A DNA stretch of 64,000 nt from Dendrolimus kikuchii (GCA_019925095.2 CM034411.1:1585001-1649000), one strand, 5' to 3'. Shown: positions 25,801 to 32,460, counted from the stretch's first letter. Numbers and translations: made by a program. The notes: generated by a model not told the origin, from the letters alone.

Positions 25801-28800
25801 TGTAATTATGACTACGTATTATATTTCAGACACAAATATTTTTTGTTAATGAATTAATATAAATAAAAATAATGACCGAGAGCTAGTTGTAAATAAATGA
25901 TTATAAACATTACTAACAGTGACTCCTTCAAAAGTGACATTGCTCAATGCATCCAGGAACAGCTGCTCCCACTCCTTGTCCCGGTATTTGAAGTCTTGAA
26001 CTGTCTTCTCTTTATATTTCAACTTCACCCTTTGAGCTACCATTTGTATTGCTAAAGCCATTGCCCAAATACCTAAAATAATATAAATTAATTTTAGATT
26101 TCTGAGGAATATCATTACATTGCTAAAGGCGATATTAGACTTGTGATTAATCAGTGTTTCTGACTCGAAAGAAATGTTCTTTGCTGATATAATTTTGCAA
26201 TATTTTAAGATCTATTTCTTCTGGTCTTAATCTCTTATTTACCATCGTAAGTATAGCCATGGAATCTTGAGTACTCCAACCCTCGTCTCCGGTCGTATTC
26301 TACTTGATAGTCTCTCGCAGTCTAAAAGAAAATTAAGTCATTACTACACTAGCTGTGGAAAACTTTAAGAAAATGGTTTTCATTTTTGAAGAATAGATGA
26401 GAAAGAGACAAGTACAAAACAAAACAAGGAGACAAAGAGGAGAAATAGGTAATAAGTAATATTTTGATGCTGATTAGGGAAACTATAGTTAAGATATAGA
26501 TTCCAGAATCAATCAAGAAGTTTGTGTTAAGGCCAGTATAAATTACAACCAATATCGCAGAAACTTAGATAAGACTAAATAAGAGAAAGTAATACATTTG
26601 ATTACTTATAATCGAATACAATGCAAGAAAACTTAACTTATTTGTATTGTATTCTACTCATAGTCCCTCAAGACTATAAGAAGAATACTGAGCCTAGATC
26701 ACCGTCTTCTATGGTAAGGTGCCCAGAAGACTGGCTACGTTTCCTCGCTGGATCGCCATACTGATCCGTTGGCCGAGATAAGCACCAGCCCTCTGATCAC
26801 CCGAAGAGTCAATGAGTCTTTTCAATACATTTTGGTAGAGGCTCATGGCCTCAGGACCCCACGGTCCAAGCGTCTCGATAGCAAACGGCACAAACATATA
26901 ACTCTCACTGAGGTTTGCATATTTGCGCCGCTTGAGTGATTCGGCTGTTTCCGCCGCTGAACCGGCTGATCTAGATGTGTTTGGTAAATCGAAAGAGAAA
27001 GTTCGTTTACGAAATGGAATTTGCTTTCAACCGAATTGAGGACATCTGCGCTCACTTGAACAGGCGGGCCAAAGCTTAGACCGGAAGACTACAGAGATCG
27101 GAAATTTGATTATTGTGATTAATGTTACACTGTTCTGCATAACTCCCTATGTACTTACTATTCCAGAAACAGTTGTCTCTCCTGTTGTAGACAATGGCAA
27201 TAAATCAGTTAGGATAGCAGTATCTAATGCTGTGGTGAGATTTCTCTTCGGACAGGGAGCACGTCTACTCCACCATTTGTTGCTGTACGTGCCAAGCAGT
27301 AACCATGTGTATGCACGGCCATACATTTCGAGACTGTAAATATTTGCAAGGTATTCTATTTCAATAGCATTATTTGTATATAGTAAAGAATAATCTAAAA
27401 TCTTGTTACGAGTTAGCCGTTAGAATTACTGTAGAGTTCATTAGAACTATACAAACACGTATAACACAGGTGCAAATATAACCGAACACAACAAATCCAA
27501 ACGTAATGCAGAAGGTCGTAATTAAATAAAACGCGCAAAGTCCGTCATTATTAGATCTCCGAATGTACACACGTCACGCCCGTATCGTAGTCGTAGCTTG
27601 ACTGCCCTCCTCTCTCCATCAGGCCGTCGTTTTATGCTCCACAAATGCAAATGTATGTTCGCCCGGCAACGTCGCCACAGTTTCCTAGAATTAGCTTGTA
27701 ACATCTGGCTAATGATGCTAATGAGCGAGTACAATAGGACAATAGGCTGTTCTCCATAATTACTTAATAACGTATGCCGACAGGTAATAAAAAGTGCTTC
27801 TACAGATTTGTACGTTGAATTTGTCTTTGTCGGGTTCTAAGTTGTAACAATATTTTTAATAGATTACAAGTAAAGTTTTCGTGGGTTTTTATCCCGCACG
27901 CTTGGAAGCCTTAAGCATTCTTTTCAGCCTTATATTCGTATTACTAAAAATAACAGGTCCTGGCGATATAGTAGCCTGCATTACGAAATTACCGATATGT
28001 TAATACAATTTGGACAAGCTTGATGGATAAATCTACTGTTTGTTGCTCTAAATTAGAAAAGTTATACATTTATGGACTAATATATCTATGTACTTGGCTA
28101 ATTTTTAGTCTGTAGTTTACTGAATATTACATAAATTCTAAAGGGTTTTCTAATATAAAACAGATCATACTTGAAAGCTTCACAGAAGATTCTTAGAGCC
28201 CAGGTCTCGTTGAAATTACCCAAGATGATGCGCACATCTTTCTCTTTGAGCTTAGCTAGCGCAGTCTTCACTTCTGTAGCAAAACTTTGCGTTTCCTCAA
28301 TCAAGAATCCATTGGTGTCCAAATCCGCTAGAAGACGGTTATGAGCCTAGAAATAACTTTTTTTTATTGCATGAGTTCAGCAGACAGGCAGACAGCTCAC
28401 CTGATGGAAAGCGGTTGCTGTCGCCTATGGACATTTGTAACACTAAATGTGCTGCTACCGATGTGTTGCCGTTATCTAAAAAAAAGGGAGACTGGAACCT
28501 GGCCACTAATGCCAGAACATAACTTCTTTAAGGTTGTTATGGCGGCATACCCTAAATCAGGAGTGGTAGTCAGCCAGACGGGCAAATACCTCGCCAAATA
28601 TCGCCACTTACGACAGGCCGCCGGGCCGTAGGCAATTGTATTCTTTCTTCGTTCTTAGGAATAAATTTGTATTATGTCAAATTGTTGTAACAATTGACGC
28701 TTCATTTGTTGCCGCTTACCAGTAGTAAACTGCTCGTCTGCTTCTGCAGACTACTGCTACATAAGTATTAGAACTCACCAGCGCATATCTTGGTTCGTTC

Positions 28801-31800
28801 TGGTAGATGGTTCCAACCCTCGTCCAATTAAAGTGTTGCAGTAGCCTGATTCTTGGCAAATTAAAGGCGTTCTCTGAGGGTACAATTCGAAAGAAGTTTG
28901 GGAACGCTTCTTTTGTGAACATTGGATGAGTGTCCGCATAAGAAAGCTAAAAGTAAGAGTTTCTTTAATCAGTATCATTGGTAACAAAATTACGATAACA
29001 GTCAACCCTGTGGTAGGCTTTGTCTTAGATAGTGGTGACTAAGACTTGACAGAAAAAGCAGTCGGCTGGGATTGTTAAATATTGAATAGATTAGATTCGG
29101 TTTGCATGAAAGCGTAGAGAAACAGAGAGGAAAGAGATGTTTTGTAAATGATCATTAAGACTATTTATTTCCACAGCTCCTCTTAAGTAGGTACCTTCGA
29201 TGGATATCATTAAGTCGCAGAGAAAAGATCGTCGTTGTCGTATTTACGAAGAAGTAAACCGTAAGCATGGAGCAGGCGCTAGGCGGTGGCGCGCAGCGGA
29301 AACGCAAGATGCGTTAAACTGTTGTGCTGCCAAAACTCTGAGATAGCTTCGATGCACTCTAGTCTGCTCATATCTATGCTCCAAAGTGGTGGAAACAACC
29401 TGTACAATCACCTATGCTGTCCATTTTGGATGTAATTGAACCTTTTTTTTTATAATAAATAGATTTGCGTTTAACCATGATCATGTCCAATGCCGGAGGA
29501 AAATGCGATTGAAGATGGAGCACGATTATCTAGATAGTACCTATTGACATGAGACTTGAAGATACCCGGATTCTATTTTTCGGGAAACACGAACTCTCGT
29601 AGTGCATTCCACAATTCTGCCGTACGTGGAAGGAACTTGGAGGCGAAACGTTTAGTACGCACTGGTAGTGTTTCCACCGTGAAACGATGGCGTAAATCAG
29701 AGCGCCTTCTGGTCCGAAGATGGAATGGTGTAGGGGTAATCAGGTCGAACAGTTCAACCGCACACTCTCCGAACCTTATACATGGGACTTGGACAAAATG
29801 ATAGAAATATACCTGAGTCAGGTGCCAATGCTTTGAGGCCTTAGCAATGGGATCGGTGACGTGAGTACAAGCGGCACCAAACAACATCAGCTTGTGGGGT
29901 CCACTGTGCATCATGTCGAAGAACGACTTCACTCCCACTGCCGCATTGCACTAGAAAAAAATGTCACAAGAAAAATTAAAATCACAGGAAATTAAGAATT
30001 ATATCAGCAAACTTTTATTCATGACAATGTTAAACGTCCATTTCTATATTATTATGATTATGGTCTCAATTAACATAGGTCATAACTGTTGCAGACATAG
30101 AACACCCCCTGACCCGCTTGCCGGAGGCCGGACAACTTCTCTCCACGCCCCGCATACCGCCGACGCCCATAGCTCGCGCGGTTAGCAGCTAGGCGTCGGA
30201 CGGAACGTGGGATATAGAAGCGGCTTTGGAGGCCGGAAATGTGCATTTGCTTCATTTGCTCAATTGCTCACATACATATGACACCAATACGCACTACTCT
30301 ACTCTCTGCCATTTATCTATGTATAGTTTTAATTGTAAATACATACAGTCCACATCGAGTTTTATTTGAAAGAAGCAACTGCTACCAATAATGACTATAA
30401 AAGGGGTGCTCGATTAATGCCTTCTTGAGCCCTATTTTAAATTAATTTAAGGATGGTGAATCCGTTATTCGGTTGGCTAATTGATTGTATATCAGCGGTC
30501 CCAAGACATACGCCAATCTGCCTGATTTCCCAAGATTTGTTTTAAATTTCTCATACTGTCAATCCTATGCAGGTGAAGTGTGTATGCACCGTCGCTCGCT
30601 ATGCTGGGCTGGGGTATCAACGTTTAGCCGCACATACAGAGACACCGCAACTTGGTGTATTGCCATTGGCTTTATTGATTATAATAGTTGGGCGCCTAAG
30701 AAATGATTGGTTGGACATCGCATCGTGATTATGAGGTAATAGGATGATTACAGAGAACGCTTTACATTGCACGAAGTGAATGGTCAGGTCCCGAAATCAA
30801 ATATCGGTAGAACTACCGCTAACTGTCTACGTCCGTACGCAATACAGATGCTGCCTATCTTTATATATATAATTCTTCTGTACGTGTGTTGACAGTGAAC
30901 TCCTCCTAAACGGCTGGACCGATTTGAATGATTTTTTTTGTGTGTGTTCAAGTGGATTCGAGGATGGTTTAGATTTACAATTGGACCCGGTAGGTGGCGC
31001 TGCAATCGGGTTCTAAATTTTATTTCTTCAGGGCAAAACAACGTCTGCCGGGACAGCTAATTTAAGTATAACTACCTGTATAAGTTTTGCGGAAAGGATC
31101 TTTAATTATGATTCATAAGCTTTCTCTTGCTCTCTCGAGTTATAAAAAATTCTACCAACCTCAGTGTCATTCCACCACATATGCAGCCTGTAGTTTCTGA
31201 GTACGGAGTCATGTTCATTGACGTGGTCAAGGGCGAGTTTCACGCTTGGCATTACGCCTCGACCTACAACAATGTTCACATAGCAATAGTTATGACGTCT
31301 TACAAAGTGGCATAGAGTTTTACAGTTACTGTTTTGGTCTATCTAAAGTTTACCACAAGACAGAAGAATGGGCCGCTAAGATAATCTTTCTTACTATAAA
31401 AATTGATAAAATTACTGCTATACGGGTTAATGGTAAAGCAAACTGTGAGAAAGCATAACATACTGCCTGGTGCTGCGGATGGTAAAAGTAGATTGCTGAT
31501 GTGAAGAATCTGTATTACTCTAACCCTCGAAGCTTTGAACTCGGACACATGACAAGGTTTTCGGCGAAATGACTAAGGATTAGCTCCCTTCAAAAAATAA
31601 ACATAAAAGGGGAGCAGGTCTAGTAGCCTTGTATACGGCACTGCAAGAGTGTTAGTGGGACAAGAGGGGGACTGCCTGTGACATCGTTCTCCGGAATCTT
31701 CTTAAATCCCCGACAGGTTACGCCGCATGTATACAGCCTGCTTATGGATGGGGGAAGTAAGACGTCTAACCACCATGCCTGTATGCCTGAAATGGCGGGC

Positions 31801-32003
31801 CAGCACTAGAAACTCTTATTAAAACAAAAGGGAATATCAAAGAGTGAATAGATACCAGTGTTGGAGTTTTCCACCCCTTTTCCGAATGGGAAGAAGCCCG
31901 CGATGTATACGTCTGTTCTTCTATTCAAGATTGCATCCAGATTAGGCTTCTGAGGACTGGCAGAGCTGATGCCAACCAGCATAAGAAGTAGCAGTAAATC
32001 CAT
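4968..32003 (-). CDS. GABA-B-R2: metabotropic GABA-B receptor subunit 2, complete gene, 23 coding exons
   Basis: Class C G-protein coupled receptor subunit. With subunit 1 it forms the plasma-membrane GABA-B heterodimer; by family knowledge subunit 1 binds GABA and subunit 2 couples to Gi/o. The joined protein is 1101 residues: signal peptide, Venus-flytrap domain (about 30-430), seven membrane segments (about 450-715), a coiled coil (about 755-785) and a long polar tail. Subunit 2 rather than 1 is shown by insect-R2 signatures such as [30 protein letters not shown] and ENEYCQSE. All introns have GT-AG ends, all phases match, and the exons total 3306 nt, divisible by three. The start is the Met before a hydrophobic leucine run at 32001-32003. 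A TTTATT (AATAAA on the minus strand) at 4936-4941 is a possible polyA signal 27 nt past the stop. The promoter was not identified. Confidence 0.95.
5217..5582 (-). mobile_element. RTE-like LINE 3' end (family A)
   Basis: Minus-strand copy with GTATGTATG tail at 5217-5233. It encodes the C-terminal end of a LINE reverse-transcriptase protein ([20 protein letters not shown] in related copies, then [10 protein letters not shown]). The 5' end is truncated. It lies in the last receptor intron, next to a Helitron. Confidence 0.8.
5604..6932 (-). mobile_element. Helitron with an internal 9-bp minisatellite (copy 1)
   Basis: Read on the minus strand, it starts TCCCTATTAATATTATAAAT, continues with TCTG repeats, and ends with a GC-rich near-palindrome (CGCGGCGCAGCCGCGG) followed by GGTAAACTCTAG. 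These are standard Helitron ends, and a T follows the CTAG. No Rep/helicase ORF is present, so it is non-autonomous. The centre (about 5812-6560) is an array of diverged 9-bp units. It sits in the last intron of GABA-B-R2. Confidence 0.85.
5812..6560. repeat. 9-bp minisatellite, diverged, inside Helitron copy 1
   Basis: Units read AGTGGACCC or AGTGGACCA on the plus strand, with scattered substitutions and small shifts. Because 9 is a multiple of 3, long open frames appear on both strands; they are not genes. Confidence 0.9.
7036..7243 (-). CDS. GABA-B-R2: GABA-B-R2 exon 22: C-terminal tail
   Basis: Residues 968-1036 plus one base. Begins [19 protein letters not shown] and ends [13 protein letters not shown]. 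The GTATGC donor at 7031-7035 was preferred to an earlier GTCATA because only it keeps phase with the last exon. Confidence 0.82.
7475..7640 (+). mobile_element. LINE 3'-UTR fragment (family F)
   Basis: Carries CTGGAAGAGATCGCTTTTTA, GTGTACAATAAAGTGTTATC and a CTAT microsatellite tail. Shared with 37318-37465 and, more diverged, 45325-45415. Confidence 0.55.
7935..8292 (+). mobile_element. RTE-like LINE 3' end (family A)
   Basis: Encodes 99 uninterrupted residues with [38 protein letters not shown] and [11 protein letters not shown], then stop and GTATGTATGT tail. 5'-truncated. It lies 113 bp below receptor exon 21. Confidence 0.85.
8406..8570 (-). CDS. GABA-B-R2: GABA-B-R2 exon 21: C-terminal tail
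   Basis: Residues 913-967, phase 0 at both ends. Low-complexity Pro/Thr/Ala/Lys ([20 protein letters not shown]). The acceptor is TTTTGCAG and the donor GTAAGG. Confidence 0.82.
8612..8889 (+). mobile_element. poly(A)-tailed short element (family C)
   Basis: Near full-length copy from the GTGTAGGAATGGAGAAAG head to ACTCATGCAATAAAAAAAA. This is a non-coding retroposon or LINE 3' end found about fourteen times in the window. Confidence 0.8.
9033..9222 (-). CDS. GABA-B-R2: GABA-B-R2 exon 20: proline-rich C-terminal tail
   Basis: Residues 849-912. Pro/Lys-rich ([19 protein letters not shown]). I chose the donor at 9027-9032 (AAG then GTACTT). A second GT twelve bases earlier (exon ending at 9045) keeps the same phase and would drop four residues. 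Confidence 0.82.
9414..9507 (-). CDS. GABA-B-R2: GABA-B-R2 exon 19: C-terminal tail
   Basis: Residues 818-848 plus two bases. [16 protein letters not shown] resembles the T-x-M-T-S-V-type stretch of insect R2 tails. Both flanking phases fit. The donor is GTATGT. Confidence 0.85.
9508..10519. other. receptor intron sequence without recognisable gene
   Basis: AT-rich. A short stretch near 9810-9910 (TCCGTCGTCACACTCTTGGC region) has the look of repeat debris; I see nothing else. Confidence 0.4.
10520..10989. mobile_element. candidate solo LTR, 470 bp
   Basis: Begins TGTTACGAGTTA and ends GTGTAACA, an inverted terminal pair. Most of its length matches 27404-27849 (shared blocks AACTATACAAACACGTATAA, ACGCGCAAAGTCCGTCA, ACAATAGGCTGTT). 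No internal retroviral genes are attached, hence solo LTR. The target-site duplication is not clear. Confidence 0.6.
11167..11287 (-). CDS. GABA-B-R2: GABA-B-R2 exon 18: C-terminal tail
   Basis: Residues 778-817 plus one base. MLLSKLG closes the coiled-coil region. The rest is Ser/Thr/Lys-rich tail, including [14 protein letters not shown]. The donor is GTAGCA. Confidence 0.85.
11383..11615 (-). mobile_element. poly(A)-tailed short element (family C), minus strand
   Basis: Starts with the T-run and TTGCAGGAGATCAGCAGAC (reverse of the tail) and carries GGAAAGCGGTTACCATCGCC. The head is truncated. Confidence 0.75.
11974..12159 (-). CDS. GABA-B-R2: GABA-B-R2 exon 17: coiled-coil dimerisation region
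   Basis: Residues 716-777, phase 0 at both ends. After LLELRRN and [10 protein letters not shown] comes a charged helix containing [18 protein letters not shown] and ending QAKENELQ. This is the coiled coil that, by family knowledge, pairs with subunit 1. The acceptor is GGTTCAG and the donor GTTAGT. Confidence 0.93.
12519..13018 (-). mobile_element. RTE-like LINE 3' end, longer copy (family A)
   Basis: Minus-strand copy reaching about 500 bp upstream of its GTATG tail, so it includes the CGGAGTGACGCTCGCGGACC and GCTGGTATCTACGCTCACG coding region. Frame breaks are present. Confidence 0.8.
13185..13600 (+). mobile_element. LINE C-terminal remnant (family B)
   Basis: Encodes [19 protein letters not shown], a stop codon, then [26 protein letters not shown] and [19 protein letters not shown]. 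The in-frame stop (near 13319) shows it is dead. It lies between receptor exons 16 and 17, opposite in strand. Confidence 0.75.
13709..13804 (-). CDS. GABA-B-R2: GABA-B-R2 exon 16: membrane segment 7
   Basis: Residues 684-715, phase 0 at both ends. Encodes [20 protein letters not shown] and TLCLVFVPK, the end of the seventh helix. The donor is GTAATT. Confidence 0.94.
13959..14087 (-). CDS. GABA-B-R2: GABA-B-R2 exon 15: membrane segments 5 and 6
   Basis: Residues 641-683, phase 0 at both ends. Encodes [20 protein letters not shown] and [20 protein letters not shown]. The acceptor is CTTTTAG and the donor GTATGT. Confidence 0.94.
14114..14170 (-). mobile_element. 3' fragment of tRNA-derived SINE (family D)
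   Basis: ATATCAGCCCATAAATGTCC followed by CACTGCTG.GGCTCGGGCCTCCC matches the 3' end of the SINEs at 47833 and 59975. It starts 27 bp from the acceptor of receptor exon 15. Confidence 0.6.
14171..14556 (-). mobile_element. Helitron 5' end with 100-bp higher-order tandem repeat
   Basis: On the minus strand the element begins TCCTACTAATATTATAAACG at 14556, the common Helitron 5' end of these genomes. It then runs into about 3.7 copies of an exact 100-bp unit (ATCGGTGTCA recurs at 14171, 14271, 14371 and 14471). Each unit is a 48+52-bp dimer of a TTCACTCA..TTGACAAT..AACAAATG motif. The 3' end is not visible; SINE sequence follows. Confidence 0.7.
14557..15720 (-). mobile_element. Helitron-like element interrupted by a retroposon
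   Basis: Parts at 14570-15045 and 15651-15720 match, on the opposite strand, one continuous stretch at 53195-53470. The minus-strand start at 15706-15712 (ACTAGT beside GCGACC and GGTCG arms) has the CTAG and hairpin of a Helitron 3' end. Between the two parts lies a retroposon with a target-site duplication. Borders on the left are approximate. Confidence 0.55.
15046..15650 (+). mobile_element. retroposon insertion with 14-bp target-site duplication (family E)
   Basis: Flanked by ATAGAAGTGTAGTC at 15032-15045 and 15651-15664. The insert starts GAGAGTTTTTGGCGGGAACT and ends CCAAGCCATAAACTTAAATA plus A-rich tail. A second copy of the family is at 44141-44411. This copy also holds extra sequence (about 15290-15600) ending in a TATTC microsatellite, probably another LINE 3' end. 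Confidence 0.85.
16122..16243. mobile_element. 122-bp GC-rich MITE with perfect 21-bp inverted ends
   Basis: CCGCAAGAGTTAACTTGAGAC at 16122-16142 is repeated in exact reverse complement at 16223-16243. The core is far more GC-rich than its surroundings. Its edge lies 28 bp from the donor side of receptor exon 14. No coding capacity and no clear target-site duplication. Confidence 0.75.
16272..16382 (-). CDS. GABA-B-R2: GABA-B-R2 exon 14: extracellular loop 2 and start of membrane segment 5
   Basis: Residues 604-640, phase 0 at both ends. Encodes [19 protein letters not shown] and YKGLLL; the Cys is the usual partner for the segment 3 disulfide. The donor GTAAGC sits 28 bp from the inverted-repeat element at 16122-16243. 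Confidence 0.94.
16445..16675 (-). mobile_element. poly(A)-tailed short element (family C), minus strand
   Basis: Contains CTGCTGCTCTCTTAG, GTTGTTATGGCGGCATACTC and the TTTCTCCGTCCCTGCACGGAT head. The poly(A) end is missing. Confidence 0.75.
16911..17138 (-). mobile_element. short non-autonomous Helitron-like element
   Basis: CTAGCTTCTGCTCGCCACTT start, CTCCATTGGTGCTCCGCTCC body and CTTCAGCTTTATATATTAGT end, as in 2321-2545. Next to it begins a family A LINE tail. Confidence 0.6.
17139..17300 (-). mobile_element. RTE-like LINE 3' fragment (family A)
   Basis: Begins with a CATACATACATAC tail (reverse of GTATG) and holds only the last about 140 bp of the coding end, cut at a CATCATCATCAT run. 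It sits 64 bp before receptor exon 13. Confidence 0.75.
17364..17486 (-). CDS. GABA-B-R2: GABA-B-R2 exon 13: membrane segment 4
   Basis: Residues 563-603, phase 0 at both ends. Encodes [20 protein letters not shown] and [19 protein letters not shown]. The acceptor is TTCCAG and the donor GTAAGA. Confidence 0.94.
17487..18100. other. receptor intron between exons 12 and 13, no feature seen
   Basis: AT-rich sequence without recognised repeats or coding potential. Confidence 0.4.
18101..18231 (-). CDS. GABA-B-R2: GABA-B-R2 exon 12: membrane segment 3 and intracellular loop 2
   Basis: Residues 519-562. Encodes [20 protein letters not shown], with the conserved extracellular-side Cys, then [20 protein letters not shown]. 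The acceptor is TCGCAG, short of pyrimidines, and the donor is GTGAGG. Confidence 0.94.
18232..19462. other. receptor intron sequence, no gene seen
   Basis: Very AT-rich part of the 3.5-kb intron between exons 11 and 12. I see no recognised element here. Confidence 0.4.
19463..19833. mobile_element. 371-bp palindromic MITE with TA target duplication
   Basis: Ends GGGTGGCGTAAAA and TTTTGCGCCACCC are inverted repeats, flanked by TA on both sides (19461-19462 and 19834-19835). The whole element folds on itself: CGAGTGAAAAAATGTTAGTT and GAAATCTTA-type blocks recur inverted in the right half. The TA duplication suggests a Tc1/mariner-type origin. No transposase. Confidence 0.8.
19834..21706. other. 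receptor intron sequence, no gene recognised
   Basis: Short open frames (for example around 20285-20548) show no family resemblance. A GGGGGGAGAAGCTCC patch near 20834 is unexplained. Confidence 0.35.
21707..21816 (-). CDS. GABA-B-R2: GABA-B-R2 exon 11: membrane segment 2
   Basis: Residues 482-518 plus one base. [19 protein letters not shown] and [16 protein letters not shown] are hallmark R2 sequences. The donor is GTATGT. The next intron is the largest of the first half of the transmembrane region, about 3.5 kb. Confidence 0.95.
21995..22430 (-). mobile_element. LINE C-terminal fragment (family B)
   Basis: Minus-strand remnant encoding [42 protein letters not shown] and EDGDL. Its 3' end (ATAATCGAATACAATGCAAG side at 21995-22060) is nearly identical to 26608-26690. 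A frame shift separates the two coding parts. Confidence 0.75.
22848..23222 (-). mobile_element. RTE-like LINE 3' end (family A)
   Basis: Minus-strand copy with CATACATACATAC tail and 99 uninterrupted residues ([43 protein letters not shown]). It ends 62 bp below receptor exon 10. Confidence 0.85.
23284..23430 (-). CDS. GABA-B-R2: GABA-B-R2 exon 10: linker and membrane segment 1
   Basis: Residues 433-481 plus two bases. [13 protein letters not shown] is the linker. It is followed by a hydrophobic helix including [19 protein letters not shown] and the inner loop HYRNQR. The acceptor is TTCCAG. Confidence 0.94.
23880..24245. other. unrecognised moderately GC-rich block with TATA-like start
   Basis: Begins with GGGTATATAAGTAGCACGAG and stays purine-rich and less AT-rich than the intron around it up to exon 9. 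The TATATAAG followed by GC-richer sequence looks like an LTR or a retroelement 5' region. No terminal repeats are seen, so this stays a guess. Confidence 0.3.
24303..24457 (-). CDS. GABA-B-R2: GABA-B-R2 exon 9: end of flytrap domain
   Basis: Residues 382-432 plus two bases. Encodes [20 protein letters not shown] and [14 protein letters not shown]. The donor is GTATGT after AA. Confidence 0.94.
24675..25055. mobile_element. foldback element, about 380 bp
   Basis: Left arm CGACGTTTCGGCCACTTTTC and GTGGCCGTGATCACGGAAGA; right arm has the reverse complement, diverged, up to GTTAAAACGTAGTTTTATT. Same family as 63012-63653 but with a shorter middle. It also carries TTCAAGCCATAACATGTTGC. Confidence 0.75.
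25606..25740 (+). mobile_element. RTE-like LINE 3' tail (family A)
   Basis: TGCATGACAAGAGTTATGAA through TGGCGTGAAGTTATGTATGT, only the last 100 bp of coding sequence. It runs into a TATG and then a TA microsatellite. Confidence 0.75.
25741..25796. repeat. TA microsatellite
   Basis: Uninterrupted TA run that grew out of the GTAT tail of the preceding LINE fragment. Confidence 0.9.
25918..26072 (-). CDS. GABA-B-R2: GABA-B-R2 exon 8: flytrap domain
   Basis: Residues 330-381. Encodes [15 protein letters not shown] and [15 protein letters not shown], the end of the second flytrap lobe. The acceptor is TTTTAG and the donor GTTAGT, a weaker site. Confidence 0.93.
26243..26321 (-). CDS. GABA-B-R2: GABA-B-R2 exon 7: flytrap domain
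   Basis: Residues 304-329 plus one base: [14 protein letters not shown] followed by [12 protein letters not shown]. It matches the conserved R2 segment before the GIWA motif. The donor is GTAAAT. Confidence 0.93.
26608..27078 (-). mobile_element. LINE C-terminal fragment (family B), longer copy
   Basis: Minus-strand remnant with [20 protein letters not shown] and [20 protein letters not shown]. It is nearly identical to 21995-22430 for about 370 bp and then differs past GATCTAGATG. It ends 80 bp before receptor exon 6. Confidence 0.75.
27159..27333 (-). CDS. GABA-B-R2: GABA-B-R2 exon 6: flytrap domain
   Basis: Residues 245-303. Encodes [20 protein letters not shown] and [17 protein letters not shown]. 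The acceptor is TTTACAG and the donor GTAAGTAC. Confidence 0.93.
27404..27849. mobile_element. candidate solo LTR, 446 bp
   Basis: Begins TGTTACGAGTTAGC and ends TTGTAACA. Homologous along its length to 10520-10989. Both are in receptor introns in the same orientation. No internal region. Confidence 0.6.
28171..28346 (-). CDS. GABA-B-R2: GABA-B-R2 exon 5: flytrap domain
   Basis: Residues 187-244 plus two bases. Encodes [13 protein letters not shown] and ends at FCEAF. The frame stays open past the donor, but the GTATGA donor at 28165-28170 is the one that restores the conserved NLEMYGRAY join with exon 6. Confidence 0.9.
28361..28662 (-). mobile_element. poly(A)-tailed short element (family C), minus strand
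   Basis: T-run at 28361 then GCATGAGTTCAGCAGACAGG, through to TTGTATTCTTTCTTCG. It starts 14 bp from the acceptor side of receptor exon 5. Confidence 0.8.
28779..28946 (-). CDS. GABA-B-R2: GABA-B-R2 exon 4: flytrap domain
   Basis: Residues 131-186, phase 0 at both ends. Encodes [19 protein letters not shown] and [17 protein letters not shown]. The acceptor is CTTTTAG and the donor GTGAGT. Confidence 0.95.
28947..29572. other. receptor intron between exons 3 and 4, no gene seen
   Basis: Mixed sequence with no coding resemblance. The adjoining LINE fragment follows at 29573. Confidence 0.35.
29573..29806 (-). mobile_element. Jockey/CR1-like LINE C-terminal fragment beside receptor exon 3
   Basis: Encodes [39 protein letters not shown] and [17 protein letters not shown], the usual end of lepidopteran LINE reverse-transcriptase proteins (same type as 39440-40025). 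It is on the same strand as the receptor and starts within about 10 nt of its splice donor. Confidence 0.8.
29813..29950 (-). CDS. GABA-B-R2: GABA-B-R2 exon 3: flytrap domain
   Basis: Residues 85-130, phase 0 at both ends. Encodes [17 protein letters not shown] and [18 protein letters not shown]. The donor GTATAT is followed within about 10 nt by a LINE fragment, and the reading frame stays open into it. Confidence 0.95.
29955..31159. other. receptor intron between exons 2 and 3
   Basis: Holds an unrecognised GC-rich block (30105-30240, GACCCGCTTGCCGGAGGCCG) and, at its end, the interspersed element at 30852-31063. No gene seen. Confidence 0.4.
30852..31063 (+). mobile_element. short interspersed element ending CTGCCGGGACAGCTAA
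   Basis: GGCTGGACCGATTTGAATGA, GTAGGTGGCGCTGCAATCGG and ACAACGTCTGCCGGGACAGC match, in reverse, 56868-57300. The CAGCTA end resembles a Helitron 3' terminus. Confidence 0.55.
31160..31263 (-). CDS. GABA-B-R2: GABA-B-R2 exon 2: flytrap domain
   Basis: Residues 50-84, beginning with the split Gly codon. Encodes [17 protein letters not shown] and [11 protein letters not shown]. The acceptor is TTGTAG and the donor GTTGGT. Confidence 0.93.
31856..32003 (-). CDS. GABA-B-R2: GABA-B-R2 exon 1: signal peptide and start of ligand-binding domain
   Basis: Residues 1-49 plus one base. [16 protein letters not shown] is a classic signal peptide with likely cleavage after the small residues. [11 protein letters not shown] is the first strand of the flytrap fold. 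The donor GTATCT follows on the minus strand. Confidence 0.93.
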
Positions 32004-32235
32004 AGTTACACCTAAGTATGAACAGGTTTAGGGTTAGTAGTGCTAGAGTGATGAGATATCAATAGTTAATCTAAACACCATCGATAAGGCTTCTTTTATT
32101 TCTAAGTAGTAAAGTCACTACCCGCGTCTGTCTGTATAGCCGCTAACTACTTCTACACCACACAACGGATTTTTAAGCTTTTAAGCGGTTCTCATCATCA
32201 GATAGATAATTATATATATTTATTTTGCACCGTGG

Positions 32236-32460
32236 GAGTGTATTTGCCCGACTGGATGGCTACTACCCCTGATATGAGTATGCAGTCATAACGACTTGAG
32301 TTATGTTCCGGCATGAGAAAACCTGGCCAGGTTCCAGTCTCCCTTAAGAGAGCAGCAACGCATTTGTAGCATCTTTAGTGTTACAAATGTCTATAGGCGA
32401 TGGTACCTGCTTCCCATTAGGTGAGCCGCCTGCCTGTCTGCTGAACTCTTCAATAAAAAA
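32236..32460 (+). mobile_element. poly(A)-tailed short element (family C)
   Basis: Head-truncated copy ending TGCTGAACTCTTCAATAAAA. It is the first of four in tandem orientation upstream of the receptor start. Confidence 0.75.

Noticed and set aside
4968..32003. Assignment as GABA-B receptor subunit 1
   Set aside because: Exon sequences such as [15 protein letters not shown] and [12 protein letters not shown] match subunit 2 of insects. Subunit 1 has different residues there.
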